Shown: piece by piece, positions 42,203-55,283 of the stretch
Layout of the letters: every line of letters begins with the position of its first letter
Position numbering within the stretch: the first letter of the stretch is position 1
Assembly: GCA_964420365.1 (NCBI GenBank)
Contig: CAYQTA010000060.1
Span: 90,812 to 154,811 of the forward strand
DNA: 64,000 nt
Direction: 5' to 3'
Origin: JAMOQA01 sp964420365
GTDB taxonomy: Bacteria; Acidobacteriota; Polarisedimenticolia; J045
Program-made: the position numbers and the translations under genes
Notes under the pieces: generated by a model
Told to the model about the DNA's origin: nothing
Databases searched by the model: none
Seen by the model: only the letters and a program-made list of their open reading frames with translations

Positions 42203-43651
42203 ATGACGGGCGAACGATACGACCTGGTTCTCGTCGGCTCGAGCTTCGCGAGCATGTTCTTCCTGCACCGGTGGCTGGAGCACCGGGCGAACCGGCCGAC
42301 GCGGGTCCTGGTCCTCGAGAAGGGTCCCAGGAGGGATCTTTCCTGGCAGCTCGCCCACCGGGGGCGCCTGGAGAAAGACGCGGAGGCGACGTACGTCAAC
42401 CGGACGCCGCGGAAGCCCTGGAGCCAGGTGATCGCCCTCGGGGGCGCGTCCAACGCCTGGTTCGGTTGCGCGCCACGGATGCTTCCCGAGGACTTCCAGC
42501 TCCGCAGTCGGTACGGGGTCGGCGAGGACTGGCCCCTCGGGTACGACGACCTGGAGCCGTACTACTGCCTCGCGGAGGAACTGATGGCGGTGGCGGGTCC
42601 CTCGGACGACAGCCCGTTCCGACGCTCCCGCCCCTACCCGCAACCGCCCCACTCCATGTCCCTCCCCGACCGCCTGCTGAAGAAGGCGTACCCCGACCGG
42701 TTCTTCGTCCAGCCGGTCGCCCGGCCGACCCGCCCCACCGCGAACCGTCCCGCCTGCTGCGCGGCCGGCGTGTGCAACCTCTGCCCGATCGACGCGAAGT
42801 TCACGATCCTGAACGAGATGTCGAGCCTGCTCGAGGACCCGCGGGTCACGCTGCGCCTGGAGTCCGCCGTCCAGGTGGTCGACGTGGAGGGAGGCACGGC
42901 CACCGGCGTGCGCTGGCTGGACCGCGACGGGCGGGAGCACGCCGCCCGGGCCGACCTGGTCGGCCTCGGTGCCAACCCGATCTGGAACCCCCACATCCTG
43001 CTGCGCTCGGGCCTCGACGGCCCACGGGTCGGCCGCCGCCTGCACGAGCAGGTCTCCGTCACCGCCGACGTCTACCTGGGGGGGATCGACAACTTCCAGG
43101 GGACGACGGCGACGACCGGCCACGGGTACATGCTCTACCAGGGTGCCCACCGTGCCCGGTGGGGCGCGGTGATGCTCGAGACCTGGAACGTGCCGGTCCT
43201 GCGCATGGAGCGGGGCAGGTGGCGGCAGCGGATGATCATCAAGTGCGTCATCGAGGACCTGCCCAGCGAGGACACCCGGGTGACCGTCCACCGGGACGAC
43301 CCGACGAAGGCGGAGGTGACCTTCGCCGGCCACTCCGCCTACGCCCTGCGGGCGATCGACTGGGTGCGGCGGGTCCTTCCCGGCGTCCTCGCGGAGGCGT
43401 TCCCCGTCGACCGGGTCGAGGTTTCCCGCGCGATCAACGCCAGCGAGGGGCACATGATGGGTTCCACGATGATGGGGGCCGACCCGGCAAGGAGCGTCGT
43501 CGACCGGGACTGCGTCCACCACCGCGTGCGCAACCTCCTGGTCCTCGGCGCCAGCGTCTTTCCCACCGGGTCCCCCGCGAACCCGACCCCGACGCTCTGC
43601 GCCCTTTCCCTCCGGGCCGCGGACCGGGTGCTCGGTCGAACGGCCCGGTGA
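42203..43651 (+). CDS. GMC-family flavin dehydrogenase with CC-x4-C-x2-C motif
   Basis: 482 residues from ATG 42203 with AAGGAG upstream. The FAD fold starts YDLVLVGSSFASMFF; the usual GxGxxG is GSSFAS. The C-terminal GMC signature ends ASVFPTGSPANPTPT, and the catalytic His region is EGHMMGSTMM. Four cysteines at 185, 186, 191 and 194 (PACCAAGVCNLCPIDAKF) form a motif like the one that holds a 3Fe-4S cluster in FAD glucose and fructose dehydrogenases. It has no signal peptide. The next gene encodes a small Tat-signal protein, so it may be exported as a folded complex. The substrate is unknown; it sits directly after the heptose genes. Confidence 0.85.
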   Translation: MTGERYDLVLVGSSFASMFFLHRWLEHRANRPTRVLVLEKGPRRDLSWQLAHRGRLEKDAEATYVNRTPRKPWSQVIALGGASNAWFGCAPRMLPEDFQLRSRYGVGEDWPLGYDDLEPYYCLAEELMAVAGPSDDSPFRRSRPYPQPPHSMSLPDRLLKKAYPDRFFVQPVARPTRPTANRPACCAAGVCNLCPIDAKFTILNEMSSLLEDPRVTLRLESAVQVVDVEGGTATGVRWLDRDGREHAARADLVGLGANPIWNPHILLRSGLDGPRVGRRLHEQVSVTADVYLGGIDNFQGTTATTGHGYMLYQGAHRARWGAVMLETWNVPVLRMERGRWRQRMIIKCVIEDLPSEDTRVTVHRDDPTKAEVTFAGHSAYALRAIDWVRRVLPGVLAEAFPVDRVEVSRAINASEGHMMGSTMMGADPARSVVDRDCVHHRVRNLLVLGASVFPTGSPANPTPTLCALSLRAADRVLGRTAR

Positions 43652-43696
43652 GCGCGGGGCGGAGCCGGCAGCGCCCGGCGGAACGAGGAGGTGACG

Positions 43697-44116
43697 ATGG
43701 CATCGCACCGGAGACCTGGCGACGAGGCGAACGGGACCTTTCCCCGGCGGACGTTTCTCGCGGCGGGGTCCCTGGCCGCCCTGGCGGTCGGGGTCCTCGG
43801 CGCACCGGGCTGCGGCGGCGGGGAACCGGCCCGGGGCATGTCGCTCGAGGAGGCCCGGAAGAAGGTGGTCGACTACCTCCGCGTGAAGCTCCCTTACCTC
43901 CGGCACGGGAAGGACACCCTCGAGCGGTTCGCCGAGGAGTACGTCCGGCACTTCCCGCCGGGAACGAGGCCCGGGCCGGGACCGAACCTGGTCGCCCGCT
44001 ACCTCCTGTCGACGGACTTCTTCCCCAACGGGGCGGACGAGTCGAAACCGCTGGACTGGGTGGAGTTCTACGACCCGTACATCAGTCCCTGTTACAACCC
44101 CCTCGTCGAGGGCTGA
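43697..44116 (+). CDS. small Tat-signal partner protein of the GMC dehydrogenase
   Basis: 139 residues. I chose ATG 43697 because AGGAGG (43686-43691) precedes it by 5 nt; GTG 43691 overlaps that element. The N-terminus has the twin-arginine motif PRRTFLAAG (Arg17, Arg18) and a hydrophobic stretch ending GAPGCGGG. Mature residues are helical (ARKKVVDYLRVKLPYLRHG) with a conserved-looking FYDPYISPCYNPLVEG end. It resembles in size and order the gamma (hitchhiker) subunits of FAD dehydrogenases but I do not recognise a close family. The GAPGC may also be a lipidation site. Confidence 0.7.
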   Translation: MASHRRPGDEANGTFPRRTFLAAGSLAALAVGVLGAPGCGGGEPARGMSLEEARKKVVDYLRVKLPYLRHGKDTLERFAEEYVRHFPPGTRPGPGPNLVARYLLSTDFFPNGADESKPLDWVEFYDPYISPCYNPLVEG

Positions 44117-44129
44117 GGAGATCGCCCCG

Positions 44130-45203
44130 GTGACCGCCGGGCGCCGGGCCCGGGAGCTCCTCGCGCGGGAATGGCTGCCGTTCCTCGCCGTGGTCCTCCT
44201 CGTGGTCGTCTCGGGCTGGACGAGGCGCCTGCCGCGATGGAGCCGGGACGAGGCGGAGGTCCTCGCGCTCCTCGCCGCGCTCCTCGTCACGGTCCAGGGC
44301 CTGACCCTCTCCGGGCTCGTCCGGCGCCTCGCCCGGAGAATCGAGGCGGGCCGGTGGCTTCCCCTCCGGCTCGTTTCCGCGACCTGGCTGCTCTCGATGG
44401 TCGTGACGAACGACGTCGCCCTGCTGGCGGTCGTGCCCCTGACCCTGGCCCTTCACCGCGACGACCGCGGAAACCTGGTCATGCTCGAGGTCCTCGCCGC
44501 CAACGCCGGGTCCGCCCTGACGCCGATCGGCAACCCCCAGAACCTGTACCTCTTCTGGCACTACCGGCTGCGGGCCGGGGAGTTCGTGGCCGCGATCGCT
44601 CCGTTCTCGGTCCTGTTCCTCGCCGTGATCGCCGGGCTCGCCCTCCTGGCGTCCCGGGGGAGCGGCGTGGCGCCGCTCGGACCACGCCGCCCGATCGACC
44701 ACCGCGCCGCGCTCGGCTGGACGACACTCCTCGGCATCGTCGTGCTCGTCGTCGTTCACGCCCTGCCCCTTGCCTGCCTCCTCGCGGTCCCGGTGGCGGC
44801 ACTCCTGCTCGACCGCCGGGCCCTGCGGATCGACGCCGGGCTGCTCCTGGCCTTCGCCTGCTTCTTCGGGATCGCCGACGACCTGCGCGTCGTCCTTGCC
44901 GGTCCCCTCGCCCGTGCGGGTCACGTGTTCCTGTTCTCGGCCCTCGCCAGCCAGGTCGTCAGCAACGTGCCGGCGGCACTGCTCTTCTCGGAGTTCACGG
45001 CCGACTGGCGGGCGCTCCTCTGGGGGGTCTCCGTCGGCGGGTTCGGGACGCTGGTCGCTTCCCTCGCCAACCTGATCGCCTGGCGGCTCTACGTCGCCCA
45101 CCCGGGAACGCGGGACGCCGGCCGGTTCACGCTCCGCCTCCACCTCGCCGGAGCGGCGATGTTCCTGCTCGGACTGGCCCTGTGGGGCGTGCTCGGCCTA
45201 TGA
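44130..45203 (+). CDS. ArsB/SLC13-type permease
   Basis: 357 residues from GTG 44130 (GAGGAG upstream). About ten membrane spans. The ion-transporter signature NDVALLAVVPLTL and the segment NAGSALTPIGNPQNLYLFWH mark the ArsB/citrate-transporter/NhaD group; a second half has a matching SNVPAALLFSEF. It may carry an organic or inorganic anion. Located 13 nt after the Tat protein, so it is probably cotranscribed with the dehydrogenase pair. Confidence 0.82.
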   Translation: MTAGRRARELLAREWLPFLAVVLLVVVSGWTRRLPRWSRDEAEVLALLAALLVTVQGLTLSGLVRRLARRIEAGRWLPLRLVSATWLLSMVVTNDVALLAVVPLTLALHRDDRGNLVMLEVLAANAGSALTPIGNPQNLYLFWHYRLRAGEFVAAIAPFSVLFLAVIAGLALLASRGSGVAPLGPRRPIDHRAALGWTTLLGIVVLVVVHALPLACLLAVPVAALLLDRRALRIDAGLLLAFACFFGIADDLRVVLAGPLARAGHVFLFSALASQVVSNVPAALLFSEFTADWRALLWGVSVGGFGTLVASLANLIAWRLYVAHPGTRDAGRFTLRLHLAGAAMFLLGLALWGVLGL

Positions 45204-45215
45204 CACCCGCCACCG

Positions 45216-48431
<3,216 letters not shown>

Positions 48432-48454
48432 CTCTCACCCTCCCCGGAGTCATG

Positions 48455-48484
48455 AAAAAAGGAGCCGCCCCGCGGGGCGGCTCC
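48455..48484 (-). terminator. Rho-independent terminator of the ribosomal protein operon
   Basis: A perfect inverted repeat GGAGCCGCCCC / GGGGCGGCTCC (48461-48484) separated by GC is followed on the minus strand by six T residues (48460-48455). It lies 21 nt after the rplQ stop and 23 nt before the carB ATG. Confidence 0.9.
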
Positions 48485-48505
48485 CGTCGATTCCGGCCAC
48501 AGGGA

Positions 48506-49036
48506 TCACTCCCCGCCCCCCGCGGGTTCCTCCCCGGGGTCGGCCTTCTTCTCCTCCCCGGAGGTCTCCGAGGTGGCCTCGGTCCCCGTCCCGACCTCGG
48601 CCGCGGCCTCCGCCGGCGCCCGCTGGGCGGGCTCGGCCTGCGCGGCCTTCTCCTTCCGGGGCTTCCCCTTCGCGGGTGTTCCCGCCTCGACGAGCTCGAT
48701 GATCGCCATCTCGGCCCCGTCACCGCGGCGCGGCATCATCCGCACGATCCGGGTGTAGCCGCCCGCCCGGCCCGCGTAACGCGGGGCAATCTCGTCGAAC
48801 AGGTGCTTGACGAGGGTCCGGTCGCGGAGTTCGCGGGCAACGAGCCGCCGGTCGTGGACGGTGTCCCGACGGGCGCGCGTGATCAGCTTCTCGGCGTACG
48901 ACCGGAGCTCCTTCGCCTTGGCGAGGGTCGTCGTGATCCGCTCGTGCTGGAACAGCGCCGTCGCCAGGTTGCGCAGCAGCGCGCGGCGGTGCTCCGTGGT
49001 CCGGCCCAGCTTGCGGTGTGCCCAGCGGTGTCTCAT
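48506..49036 (-). CDS. rplQ: 50S ribosomal protein L17 with long C-terminal tail
   Basis: 176 residues; the usual length is about 120-130. The core (MRHRWAHRKLGRTTEHRRAL to about residue 118) is typical. The remaining 58 residues are a low-complexity tail: first Lys-rich (KGKPRKEKAAQ) and then Ala/Glu/Gly-rich, ending EEPAGGGE. Last gene of the operon before the terminator, 19 nt after rpoA. Confidence 0.97.
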   Translation of the reverse strand: MRHRWAHRKLGRTTEHRRALLRNLATALFQHERITTTLAKAKELRSYAEKLITRARRDTVHDRRLVARELRDRTLVKHLFDEIAPRYAGRAGGYTRIVRMMPRRGDGAEMAIIELVEAGTPAKGKPRKEKAAQAEPAQRAPAEAAAEVGTGTEATSETSGEEKKADPGEEPAGGGE

Positions 49037-49055
49037 CGTCGTCTCGCTCCCGGCA

Positions 49056-50021
49056 TCAGCTCGTGGAACCCGACGTGGCGCCGAGGTCCATCCCGAGGCT
49101 GAGGTTCATCTCCGCCAGCAGCTCCTTGATCTCGTTGAGCGACTTGCGGCCGAAGTTCTTCGTCTTGAGCAGCTCCGCCTCCGTCTTCTGCACGAGGTCG
49201 CGCACGGTCTGGATCCCGGCGCTCTTCAGGCAGTTGTACGACCGGACGGAAAGCTCCAGCTCGTCGATGGTGCGCTCGAGGTTGTCGAGCAGGGCGCTGT
49301 CGATCGTCTCGGTGACCTGTGCCTCCGGGACGACCTGCTCCTCGAAGTTGATGTAGATCGCGAGGTGCTCCTTGAGCAGGCTCGCCGCGGTCGCCACCGC
49401 GTCCCGCGGGGAGATCGTCCCGTCGGTCCACACCTCGAGGATCAGCTTGTCGTAGTCGGTCGAACGCCCGACACGGGCCGCTTCGACCGTGTAGTTGACC
49501 TTCCGGATCGGCGAGTAGAGGGCATCGATCGGGATGTACCCCAGCGCCAGGTCCTCGTCGAGGTTCTGGTCGGCGGGGACGTAACCGCGCCCGGGCTTGA
49601 TCCGGAGCTCCATGTCGATGGAGCCCTCGTCCGAGAGGTTGGCGATCACGCGCTCCGGCTCGAGGATCTCGACGTTGGCGTTGGTCTCGATGTCCCCGGC
49701 GGTCACGACCTTCGGGCCGCGCGCCGTCAGGCGGAGCGTCTCCACCTTCGGAACCGCCAGCTTCACCGGGATCTGCTTCAGGTTGAGGATGATGTCGGTC
49801 ACGTCCTCCGTGACCCCGGGAATCGAGGAGAACTCGTGCAGGACTCCCTCGATCCGGATCGCCGTGATCGCGGCGCCCTCGATGGAGGAAAGCAGGATCC
49901 GCCTCAGGGCGTTGCCGATCGTCGTCCCGAAGCCCTTCTCGTAGGGCTGGGCCATGAACTTGCCGTAGGTGTCGTCGGTGGAGGGGTCGACCTCCAGGAA
50001 CCTCGGCTTCTGGAACTCCAT
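49056..50021 (-). CDS. rpoA: RNA polymerase alpha subunit
   Basis: 321 residues. The N-terminal assembly domain includes [20 protein letters not shown], and the C-terminal DNA-contact domain has [19 protein letters not shown] and [14 protein letters not shown]. Dimerises to start polymerase assembly. GGAGG precedes ATG 50021. Confidence 0.98.
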   Translation of the reverse strand: MEFQKPRFLEVDPSTDDTYGKFMAQPYEKGFGTTIGNALRRILLSSIEGAAITAIRIEGVLHEFSSIPGVTEDVTDIILNLKQIPVKLAVPKVETLRLTARGPKVVTAGDIETNANVEILEPERVIANLSDEGSIDMELRIKPGRGYVPADQNLDEDLALGYIPIDALYSPIRKVNYTVEAARVGRSTDYDKLILEVWTDGTISPRDAVATAASLLKEHLAIYINFEEQVVPEAQVTETIDSALLDNLERTIDELELSVRSYNCLKSAGIQTVRDLVQKTEAELLKTKNFGRKSLNEIKELLAEMNLSLGMDLGATSGSTS

Positions 50022-50055
50022 GTCAGGTCCTCCGGCGCGCTGCGGGGCGCAGGCC

Positions 50056-50682
50056 TCACTTCGAGTAGAGCTCGACGATCAGGTTCTCCTGGATGGGCAT
50101 CGTGATGTCCTCGCGCTTCGGGAGATCCACCACCGTCCCCTTGAAGTTCTGGGCGTCGAGCTCGAGCCAGCGCGGGATTCCCCTGCCCTGGGCGGTGTCG
50201 AGGTTGCCCTGGATGATCGCGTTCTTGCGGCTCTTCTCCCGCAGCTCGATCACGTCCCCCCGGCGCACCTGGTAGGAGGGAATGTCGACCTTGTGGCCGT
50301 TGACCAGGAAGTGGCCGTGGTTGACGAGCTGCCGCGCCTGCGCGCGCGAGGACGCGAAGCCGAGGCGGTAGACGACGTTGTCGAGGCGCCGCTCGAGGAA
50401 GGACAGCAGGATCTCGCCGGTCACGCCCTTCTTCGCCGCCGCGCGCTTGAAGTAGAGGCGGAACTGGCGTTCGAGGACGCCGTAGATCCGCTTGACCTTC
50501 TGCTTCTCGCGGAGCTGGATGCCGTACCCCTGGAGCTTGATCCGGCGACGGCCGTGCTGCCCCGGGGCGTAGTTGCGGCGCTTGATCGCGCACTTGTCCT
50601 TGAAGCAGCGCTCACCCTTGAGGAAGAGCTGCGAACCCTCGCGTCGGCAGAGCCGGCAGACCGGGCCGATGTAGCGTCCCAT
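50056..50682 (-). CDS. rpsD: 30S ribosomal protein S4, zinc-binding type
   Basis: 208 residues. The N-terminal Cys cluster (CRLCRREG and CFKDKC) marks the zinc-containing variety. The S4 RNA-binding domain is [20 protein letters not shown] followed by [11 protein letters not shown] primary 16S binder that also represses its operon in other bacteria. Confidence 0.98.
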   Translation of the reverse strand: MGRYIGPVCRLCRREGSQLFLKGERCFKDKCAIKRRNYAPGQHGRRRIKLQGYGIQLREKQKVKRIYGVLERQFRLYFKRAAAKKGVTGEILLSFLERRLDNVVYRLGFASSRAQARQLVNHGHFLVNGHKVDIPSYQVRRGDVIELREKSRKNAIIQGNLDTAQGRGIPRWLELDAQNFKGTVVDLPKREDITMPIQENLIVELYSK

Positions 50683-50700
50683 GTCTCGGTACCTCCTGCG

Positions 50701-51096
50701 TCAGACCCGCCGGCGCTTCGGCGGACGGCAACCGTTGTGGGGAATCGGGGTGACGTCCTTGATCGACTTCACCTCGAGGCCCGCGGCCGCGAGGGCGCGG
50801 ATGGAGGACTCCCGGCCCGCCCCCGGCCCCTGGACCTGGACGTCGACGGTGCGCACGCCGTGCTCCCGGGCGAACTGCACCGCCTGCTGCGCGGCCATCT
50901 GGGCCGCGAACGGCGTGCCCTTCCGCGAGCCCTTGAAGCCCGCACGGCCGGCGCTCGACCAGGCGATCACGTTCCCCTGCGGATCCGTGATCGTCACGAT
51001 CGTGTTGTTGAAGGTCGCCTGGATGTGGGCGATGCCGTGGGGAACGTTCTTCCGCTCCCGCCGCCGGGGTCCCTTCCTGCCTCTACCCTTCGCCAT
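50701..51096 (-). CDS. rpsK: 30S ribosomal protein S11
   Basis: 131 residues. The conserved run [20 protein letters not shown] and the C-terminal [18 protein letters not shown] identify S11, a platform protein contacting mRNA near the exit. The spacing to rpsD is 18 nt. Confidence 0.98.
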   Translation of the reverse strand: MAKGRGRKGPRRRERKNVPHGIAHIQATFNNTIVTITDPQGNVIAWSSAGRAGFKGSRKGTPFAAQMAAQQAVQFAREHGVRTVDVQVQGPGAGRESSIRALAAAGLEVKSIKDVTPIPHNGCRPPKRRRV

Positions 51097-51125
51097 CTCG
51101 TCTCATCTCCCGTCGGGTCGCCGTG

Positions 51126-51503
51126 CTACTTGCGGACCTTCTTCTTGCCGGCCACCGCCACGCGCGGTCCCTTCTTCGTCCGGGCGTTGGTGTGGGTCCG
51201 CTGCCCGCGCACGGGCAGGCCCAACCGGTGACGGACACCACGGTAGCAGTTGATCTCCATCAGCCGCTTGATGTCCATCTGGATGTTCTTCCGCAGGTCA
51301 CCCTCGACCCGGCCTTCCTCCTGGATGATCTGGCGGATCGCGCGCACCTGCTCTTCCGTCAGGTCCTTGACCCGCACCTCCGGGGGCACCTGGGCCCGCT
51401 CGAGGATCTTCTTCGAGCGGGTCGGCCCGATCCCGAAGATGTAGGTCAGCGCGACGTCGATCCGCTTGTTCAGGGGAAGGTCCACACCCGCGATGCGTGC
51501 CAT
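51126..51503 (-). CDS. rpsM: 30S ribosomal protein S13
   Basis: 125 residues. [20 protein letters not shown] at the N-terminus and [20 protein letters not shown] near the C-terminus identify S13, a head protein contacting P-site tRNA. Confidence 0.98.
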   Translation of the reverse strand: MARIAGVDLPLNKRIDVALTYIFGIGPTRSKKILERAQVPPEVRVKDLTEEQVRAIRQIIQEEGRVEGDLRKNIQMDIKRLMEINCYRGVRHRLGLPVRGQRTHTNARTKKGPRVAVAGKKKVRK

Positions 51504-51517
51504 CGGTCAGTCTCCCG

Positions 51518-51631
51518 TCAACCCTGCCGCTGCTTGTGCTTGGGGTTCTCGCAGATCACGCGGACCACGCCCTTCCGCTTCACGATCTTGCACTTGTCAC
51601 AGATCTTCTTCACCGATGCCCGAACCTTCAT
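51518..51631 (-). CDS. rpmJ: 50S ribosomal protein L36, zinc-binding type
   Basis: 37 residues, too short for many gene callers. From ATG 51631 it reads [20 protein letters not shown], then [17 protein letters not shown]. The Cys-x2-Cys and Cys-x4-His zinc ligands are complete, the C-plus variety. It lies between infA and rpsM, the usual place. Confidence 0.97.
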   Translation of the reverse strand: MKVRASVKKICDKCKIVKRKGVVRVICENPKHKQRQG

Positions 51632-51657
51632 GGGTCACCTCGTCCCGCGCCGAGCGC

Positions 51658-51876
51658 CTACTTGTAGCGGTAGACGATCCGGCCGCGGTTCAGGTCGTAG
51701 GGCGAAAGCTCCACGAGCACCCGGTCGCCGGGCAGGATGCGGATGAAGTGCTTGCGCATCCGCCCGGAGATGTGGGCGAGCACCCGGTGCCCGTTGTCGA
51801 GTTCCACCCGGAACATCGCGTTGGGCAGGGTCTCCACCACCACCGCCTCGACCTGGATGGCCTCTTCCTTCGCCAA
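51658..51876 (-). CDS. infA: translation initiation factor IF-1
   Basis: 72 residues from TTG 51876, giving [20 protein letters not shown], the normal IF-1 length and start; AGGAG is positioned 7 nt upstream. An in-frame GTG at 51891 overlaps the map stop and would add five residues (MRSDT), so it is a possible alternative. The S1-like OB fold with [20 protein letters not shown] is complete. IF-1 binds the A site during initiation. Confidence 0.95.
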   Translation of the reverse strand: MAKEEAIQVEAVVVETLPNAMFRVELDNGHRVLAHISGRMRKHFIRILPGDRVLVELSPYDLNRGRIVYRYK

Positions 51877-51887
51877 GGTGTCGCTCC

Positions 51888-52646
51888 TCACTCGCTCGCC
51901 GCGGGCACGCCCAGCACCCGCGGACCGGACGGCGTCACCGCCGCCACCAGTTCCCAGTGGGCCGCCAGCGACCCGTCACGGGTCACCGCCGTCCAGCCGT
52001 CCCCGAGCACCTTCACCGCGGCATCGCCGGCGGTGATCATCGGCTCGATCGCGAGCACCATGCCCGGCTCGAGCCGTGGGCCCCGCCCGGGGGGGCCGAA
52101 GTTCGGCACCTGGGGCTCCTCGTGGAGCCGGGTACCGATGCCGTGGCCGACGAACTCCCGGACGACCCCGAAACCCGCGGCGGTGGCGTGGCGCTCCACC
52201 GCGTGGCCGATGTCCGAGAGCCTGCGGCCCGGCCGCACTTCCTCGATGGCGAGGTGGAGGCACTCCCGCGTCACCCGCGAGAGGCGCTCCGCCTCCTCGC
52301 TCACCGCACCCACGGGGACCGTGATCGCCGAGTCCCCGTACCACCCGTCCAGCAGCACCCCGAAGTCCAGGCTGACCAGGTCGCCCTCGGCCAGCTTCCG
52401 GTCCGACGGGATGCCGTGCACCACCTCCTCGTTGATCGAGACGCACAGGCTGGCCGGGTAGCCCATGTAGCCCTTGAAGGCGGGCTTGGCCCCCGCCTCC
52501 CGGGCCAGGCGTTCGGCCAGCTCGTCGAGCTCGAGGGTGGGGACCCCCGGCTCGATCCGCGCCTCGACCGCGTGCAGGATCTCCAGCACCAGGCGGCATG
52601 CCCGGTCGATCCTGTCGATCTCCTCGTCCGACCGCCTGGGGATCAT
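51888..52646 (-). CDS. map: methionine aminopeptidase
   Basis: 252 residues. Type I map: metal ligands in [18 protein letters not shown] (Asp, Asp), [19 protein letters not shown] (His) and AIEPMITAG (Glu). It removes the initiator Met of nascent proteins. ATG 52646 overlaps the adk stop by 4 nt. Confidence 0.97.
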   Translation of the reverse strand: MIPRRSDEEIDRIDRACRLVLEILHAVEARIEPGVPTLELDELAERLAREAGAKPAFKGYMGYPASLCVSINEEVVHGIPSDRKLAEGDLVSLDFGVLLDGWYGDSAITVPVGAVSEEAERLSRVTRECLHLAIEEVRPGRRLSDIGHAVERHATAAGFGVVREFVGHGIGTRLHEEPQVPNFGPPGRGPRLEPGMVLAIEPMITAGDAAVKVLGDGWTAVTRDGSLAAHWELVAAVTPSGPRVLGVPAASE

Positions 52647-53203
52647 CGCTCACCCAGGGCGGCCGTAATGCGCGAGAATACCTCCTCGATCGTCCCGACG
52701 CCATCGATCTCGGCGAGCAAACCGCGCTCCCGGTAGACCTTTGCCACCGGCTCGGTCTGCTCCCGGTAGACCCGCAGCCGTTCCCGGATCGTCTCCGGGG
52801 TGTCGTCCGACCGTCCTTCCTCCCGGTGAAGGAGCCGGTCCACGAGCACGGTCTCCGGGACCACCAGGTAGATCACCCGGTCCAGGCCGACCCCCTGGCC
52901 CGCCAGGATCCCGTCGAGGATCTCCACCTGCCGGAGGGTCCGGGGAAACCCGTCGAGGAGGAACCCCGCCTTCGCATCTTCTTCGCCCAGGCGCTCCGCC
53001 ACCACCCGGCCGATCAGGTCGTCGGGCACCAGCTCGCCCCGGGCGATCGTGTGCTGCACCTGCCGGCCCAGCTCGGTCCCGGCCGCCACCGCGGCCCGGA
53101 GGATATCGCCCGTGGAGACGTGGGGGATCCCGTACCGCGCGGAGATCTTCCGCGCCTGGGTTCCCTTCCCCGCTCCCGGGGGACCGAACAGGACCAGCCG
53201 CAT
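52643..53203 (-). CDS. adk: adenylate kinase, short-LID type
   Basis: 186 residues. P-loop LFGPPGAGKGTQ, AMP site STGDILRAAV and LLDGFPRT. The LID domain is short (LLHREEGRSDDTPETIRERL), without the Cys-zinc or the longer loop of the 214-residue form. It balances adenine nucleotides. Placed 4 nt after secY. Confidence 0.97.
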   Translation of the reverse strand: MRLVLFGPPGAGKGTQARKISARYGIPHVSTGDILRAAVAAGTELGRQVQHTIARGELVPDDLIGRVVAERLGEEDAKAGFLLDGFPRTLRQVEILDGILAGQGVGLDRVIYLVVPETVLVDRLLHREEGRSDDTPETIRERLRVYREQTEPVAKVYRERGLLAEIDGVGTIEEVFSRITAALGER

Positions 53204-53207
53204 TGCC

Positions 53208-54599
53208 TCAGCGCCTCCCCCGGATCTTCGTCTTCTTCAGGAATCCGTCGTAGTGGCGCATCACGAGCTGGCTCTCGATCTGCTGGACCGTGTCCATTGC
53301 CACGCCGACGACGATCAGCAGCGAGGTGCCGCCGAAGTAGAACTTCACGTTCATCCCGTCCAGCACCCACCGGGGCAGGATGCGCTCGAAGAACATCCCC
53401 ACCGCCGCCGGTTCCAGCTTGTGGAGGGGAATCCCGCTGATCAGGAAGATCGGCAGCATCGAGACCGCCGCCAGGTAGATCGCGCCGGCGAAGGTCAGCC
53501 GCGTCAGCACCCGGTCGATGTACTGGGCGGTCTGCTTGCCCGGCCGCACGCCGGGGATGAAGCCCCCGACCCGCTTCATGTTCTCCGCCGTGTCCATCGG
53601 GTTGAAGATGATGGACGTGTAGAAGAAGCAGAAGAAGATGATCAGCACCAGGTAGAGGAAGTCCCAGAGCGGCATGTTCCACTGGAGCTGCCGCTCGAGG
53701 ACCCCGAGGAACGGCACCGGCCAGCGCGAGTACAGGATCTGGACCATGGTCTGCGGCAGGGCGAGCAGCGAGGACGCGAAGATCACCGGGATGACGCCGC
53801 CCGTGTTGACCTTGAGCGGGAGGAACGTGTTCATCCCCCGCATGATCCGCCGCCCGCGGACCCGCGAGGCGTACTGGATCGGAATCCGCCGCTGGGCCCG
53901 CTCGACGAAGACGACCGCCGCCACCACGGCCACCATCACGACGAGCAGCAGGGCCATCGTGATCAGGCTTCGCTCGCCGCGAAGCAGCTCCTGGATCGTC
54001 GCCCGGATCGCGCTCGGCAGGCGCGCCACGATCCCGGCGAAGATGATCAGCGAGATCCCGTTGCCGATTCCCCGCTCGCTGATCTGCTCACCGAGCCACA
54101 TGATGAACGCGGTCCCGGTGGTCAGCGTCAGCATGGTAATGAAGTAGAACATCGGCCCCGGGTTCCGGACGATCGGCTCCTCGCCGCCCAGCTTGCTGAT
54201 CCAGATGCAGATCCCCGCGGCCTGGATCAGCGAGAGGATGATCGTCCCGTACCGGGTCCACTGCGTGATCTTCCGCCGTCCGACCTCCCCTTCCTTCTGC
54301 AGCCGCTCCAGGTACGGCCAGACGACCGCCAGGAGCTGCAGGATGATCGATGCCGAGATGTACGGCATGATCCCGAGGGCGAAGATCGTCAGGTTGCGGA
54401 AGTTCCCGCCCGAGAACAGGTCGACGAGGCCGAAGACGGACCCCGCGTTCCGCGAGAACCAGTGATTGAGCGCCTCGAGGTTGATGCCCGGGATCGGGAT
54501 GAATGCCCCGATCCGGTACACGCCGAGCAACGCGAACGTGAACAGCACGCGCTGCTTCAGGTCCTCGATGCGGAAGATGTTCTGGAGGCTCTCGATCAT
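53208..54599 (-). CDS. secY: Sec translocase channel subunit SecY
   Basis: 463 residues, ten membrane spans. N-terminal [20 protein letters not shown], second-span plug region [26 protein letters not shown] and C-terminal cytoplasmic tip residues KIRGRR. Forms the protein-conducting channel with SecE and SecG. The ATG overlaps the rplO stop. Confidence 0.98.
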   Translation of the reverse strand: MIESLQNIFRIEDLKQRVLFTFALLGVYRIGAFIPIPGINLEALNHWFSRNAGSVFGLVDLFSGGNFRNLTIFALGIMPYISASIILQLLAVVWPYLERLQKEGEVGRRKITQWTRYGTIILSLIQAAGICIWISKLGGEEPIVRNPGPMFYFITMLTLTTGTAFIMWLGEQISERGIGNGISLIIFAGIVARLPSAIRATIQELLRGERSLITMALLLVVMVAVVAAVVFVERAQRRIPIQYASRVRGRRIMRGMNTFLPLKVNTGGVIPVIFASSLLALPQTMVQILYSRWPVPFLGVLERQLQWNMPLWDFLYLVLIIFFCFFYTSIIFNPMDTAENMKRVGGFIPGVRPGKQTAQYIDRVLTRLTFAGAIYLAAVSMLPIFLISGIPLHKLEPAAVGMFFERILPRWVLDGMNVKFYFGGTSLLIVVGVAMDTVQQIESQLVMRHYDGFLKKTKIRGRR

Positions 54600-55060
54600 T
54601 TGCCGGCCGCCTCGCCGCCGATGAGCTCCACCTTGCCCCCGGCCGCCTCGATCTTCTTCCGGGCCCCCTCGCTGGCGGCGTGCACCCGGACCGTCAGCGC
54701 GACCCCGATCTCACCCTTGCCGAGCAGCTTGACCCGCAGGGTCTCCCTCCGGCGCAGGATCCCCGCCTCGACCAGGAGCTCCGGCGTCACCTCGGTGCCC
54801 GCCTCGAACTTCGCCAGGCGCCCGACGTTCACCTCCGCGAACTCCTCGCGGAAGATGTTCGTGAAGCCCCGCTTCGGCACGCGGCGGATCAGCGGCATCT
54901 GGCCGCCCTCGAAGCCCCAGCGCCGGGAGTAGCCGGACCGGGACTTCTGGCCCTTCTGCCCGCGGCCCGCCGTCTTTCCCCAGCCGGAGCCCGGGCCCCT
55001 CCCGACGCGCTTGCGCTTGCGCTTCGCCCCGGGGGCCGGACCGATCTCGTGCAGTCGCAT
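54596..55060 (-). CDS. rplO: 50S ribosomal protein L15
   Basis: 154 residues. Starts [20 protein letters not shown] with the Gly-rich [25 protein letters not shown] loop of L15 and the C-terminal [15 protein letters not shown]. Confidence 0.98.
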   Translation of the reverse strand: MRLHEIGPAPGAKRKRKRVGRGPGSGWGKTAGRGQKGQKSRSGYSRRWGFEGGQMPLIRRVPKRGFTNIFREEFAEVNVGRLAKFEAGTEVTPELLVEAGILRRRETLRVKLLGKGEIGVALTVRVHAASEGARKKIEAAGGKVELIGGEAAGK

Positions 55061-55076
55061 CGTCGTACCTCCGCCC

Positions 55077-55283
55077 TCAGCGCGCCTCGTTGGCCGCGGA
55101 GTCGTCCACGATCCGCACCAGGTGCGGGATCTTCTTCACCATGCCCCGGATCGAGGGATGGTCCGGCAGCTCCACCACGCGGTGCATCTTGCCGAGACCC
55201 AGGGCCTTGAGGATGCGCTTGTGCTTCTCGGGGGCCCCGATCCCGCTGCGCACCTGCTGGATCCTGAGCTTCCCGTCGCTCAC
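55077..55283 (-). CDS. rpmD: 50S ribosomal protein L30
   Basis: 68 residues from GTG 55283, overlapping the rpsE stop. The sequence [20 protein letters not shown] then [19 protein letters not shown] is the bacterial L30 pattern. Confidence 0.97.
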   Translation of the reverse strand: MSDGKLRIQQVRSGIGAPEKHKRILKALGLGKMHRVVELPDHPSIRGMVKKIPHLVRIVDDSAANEAR

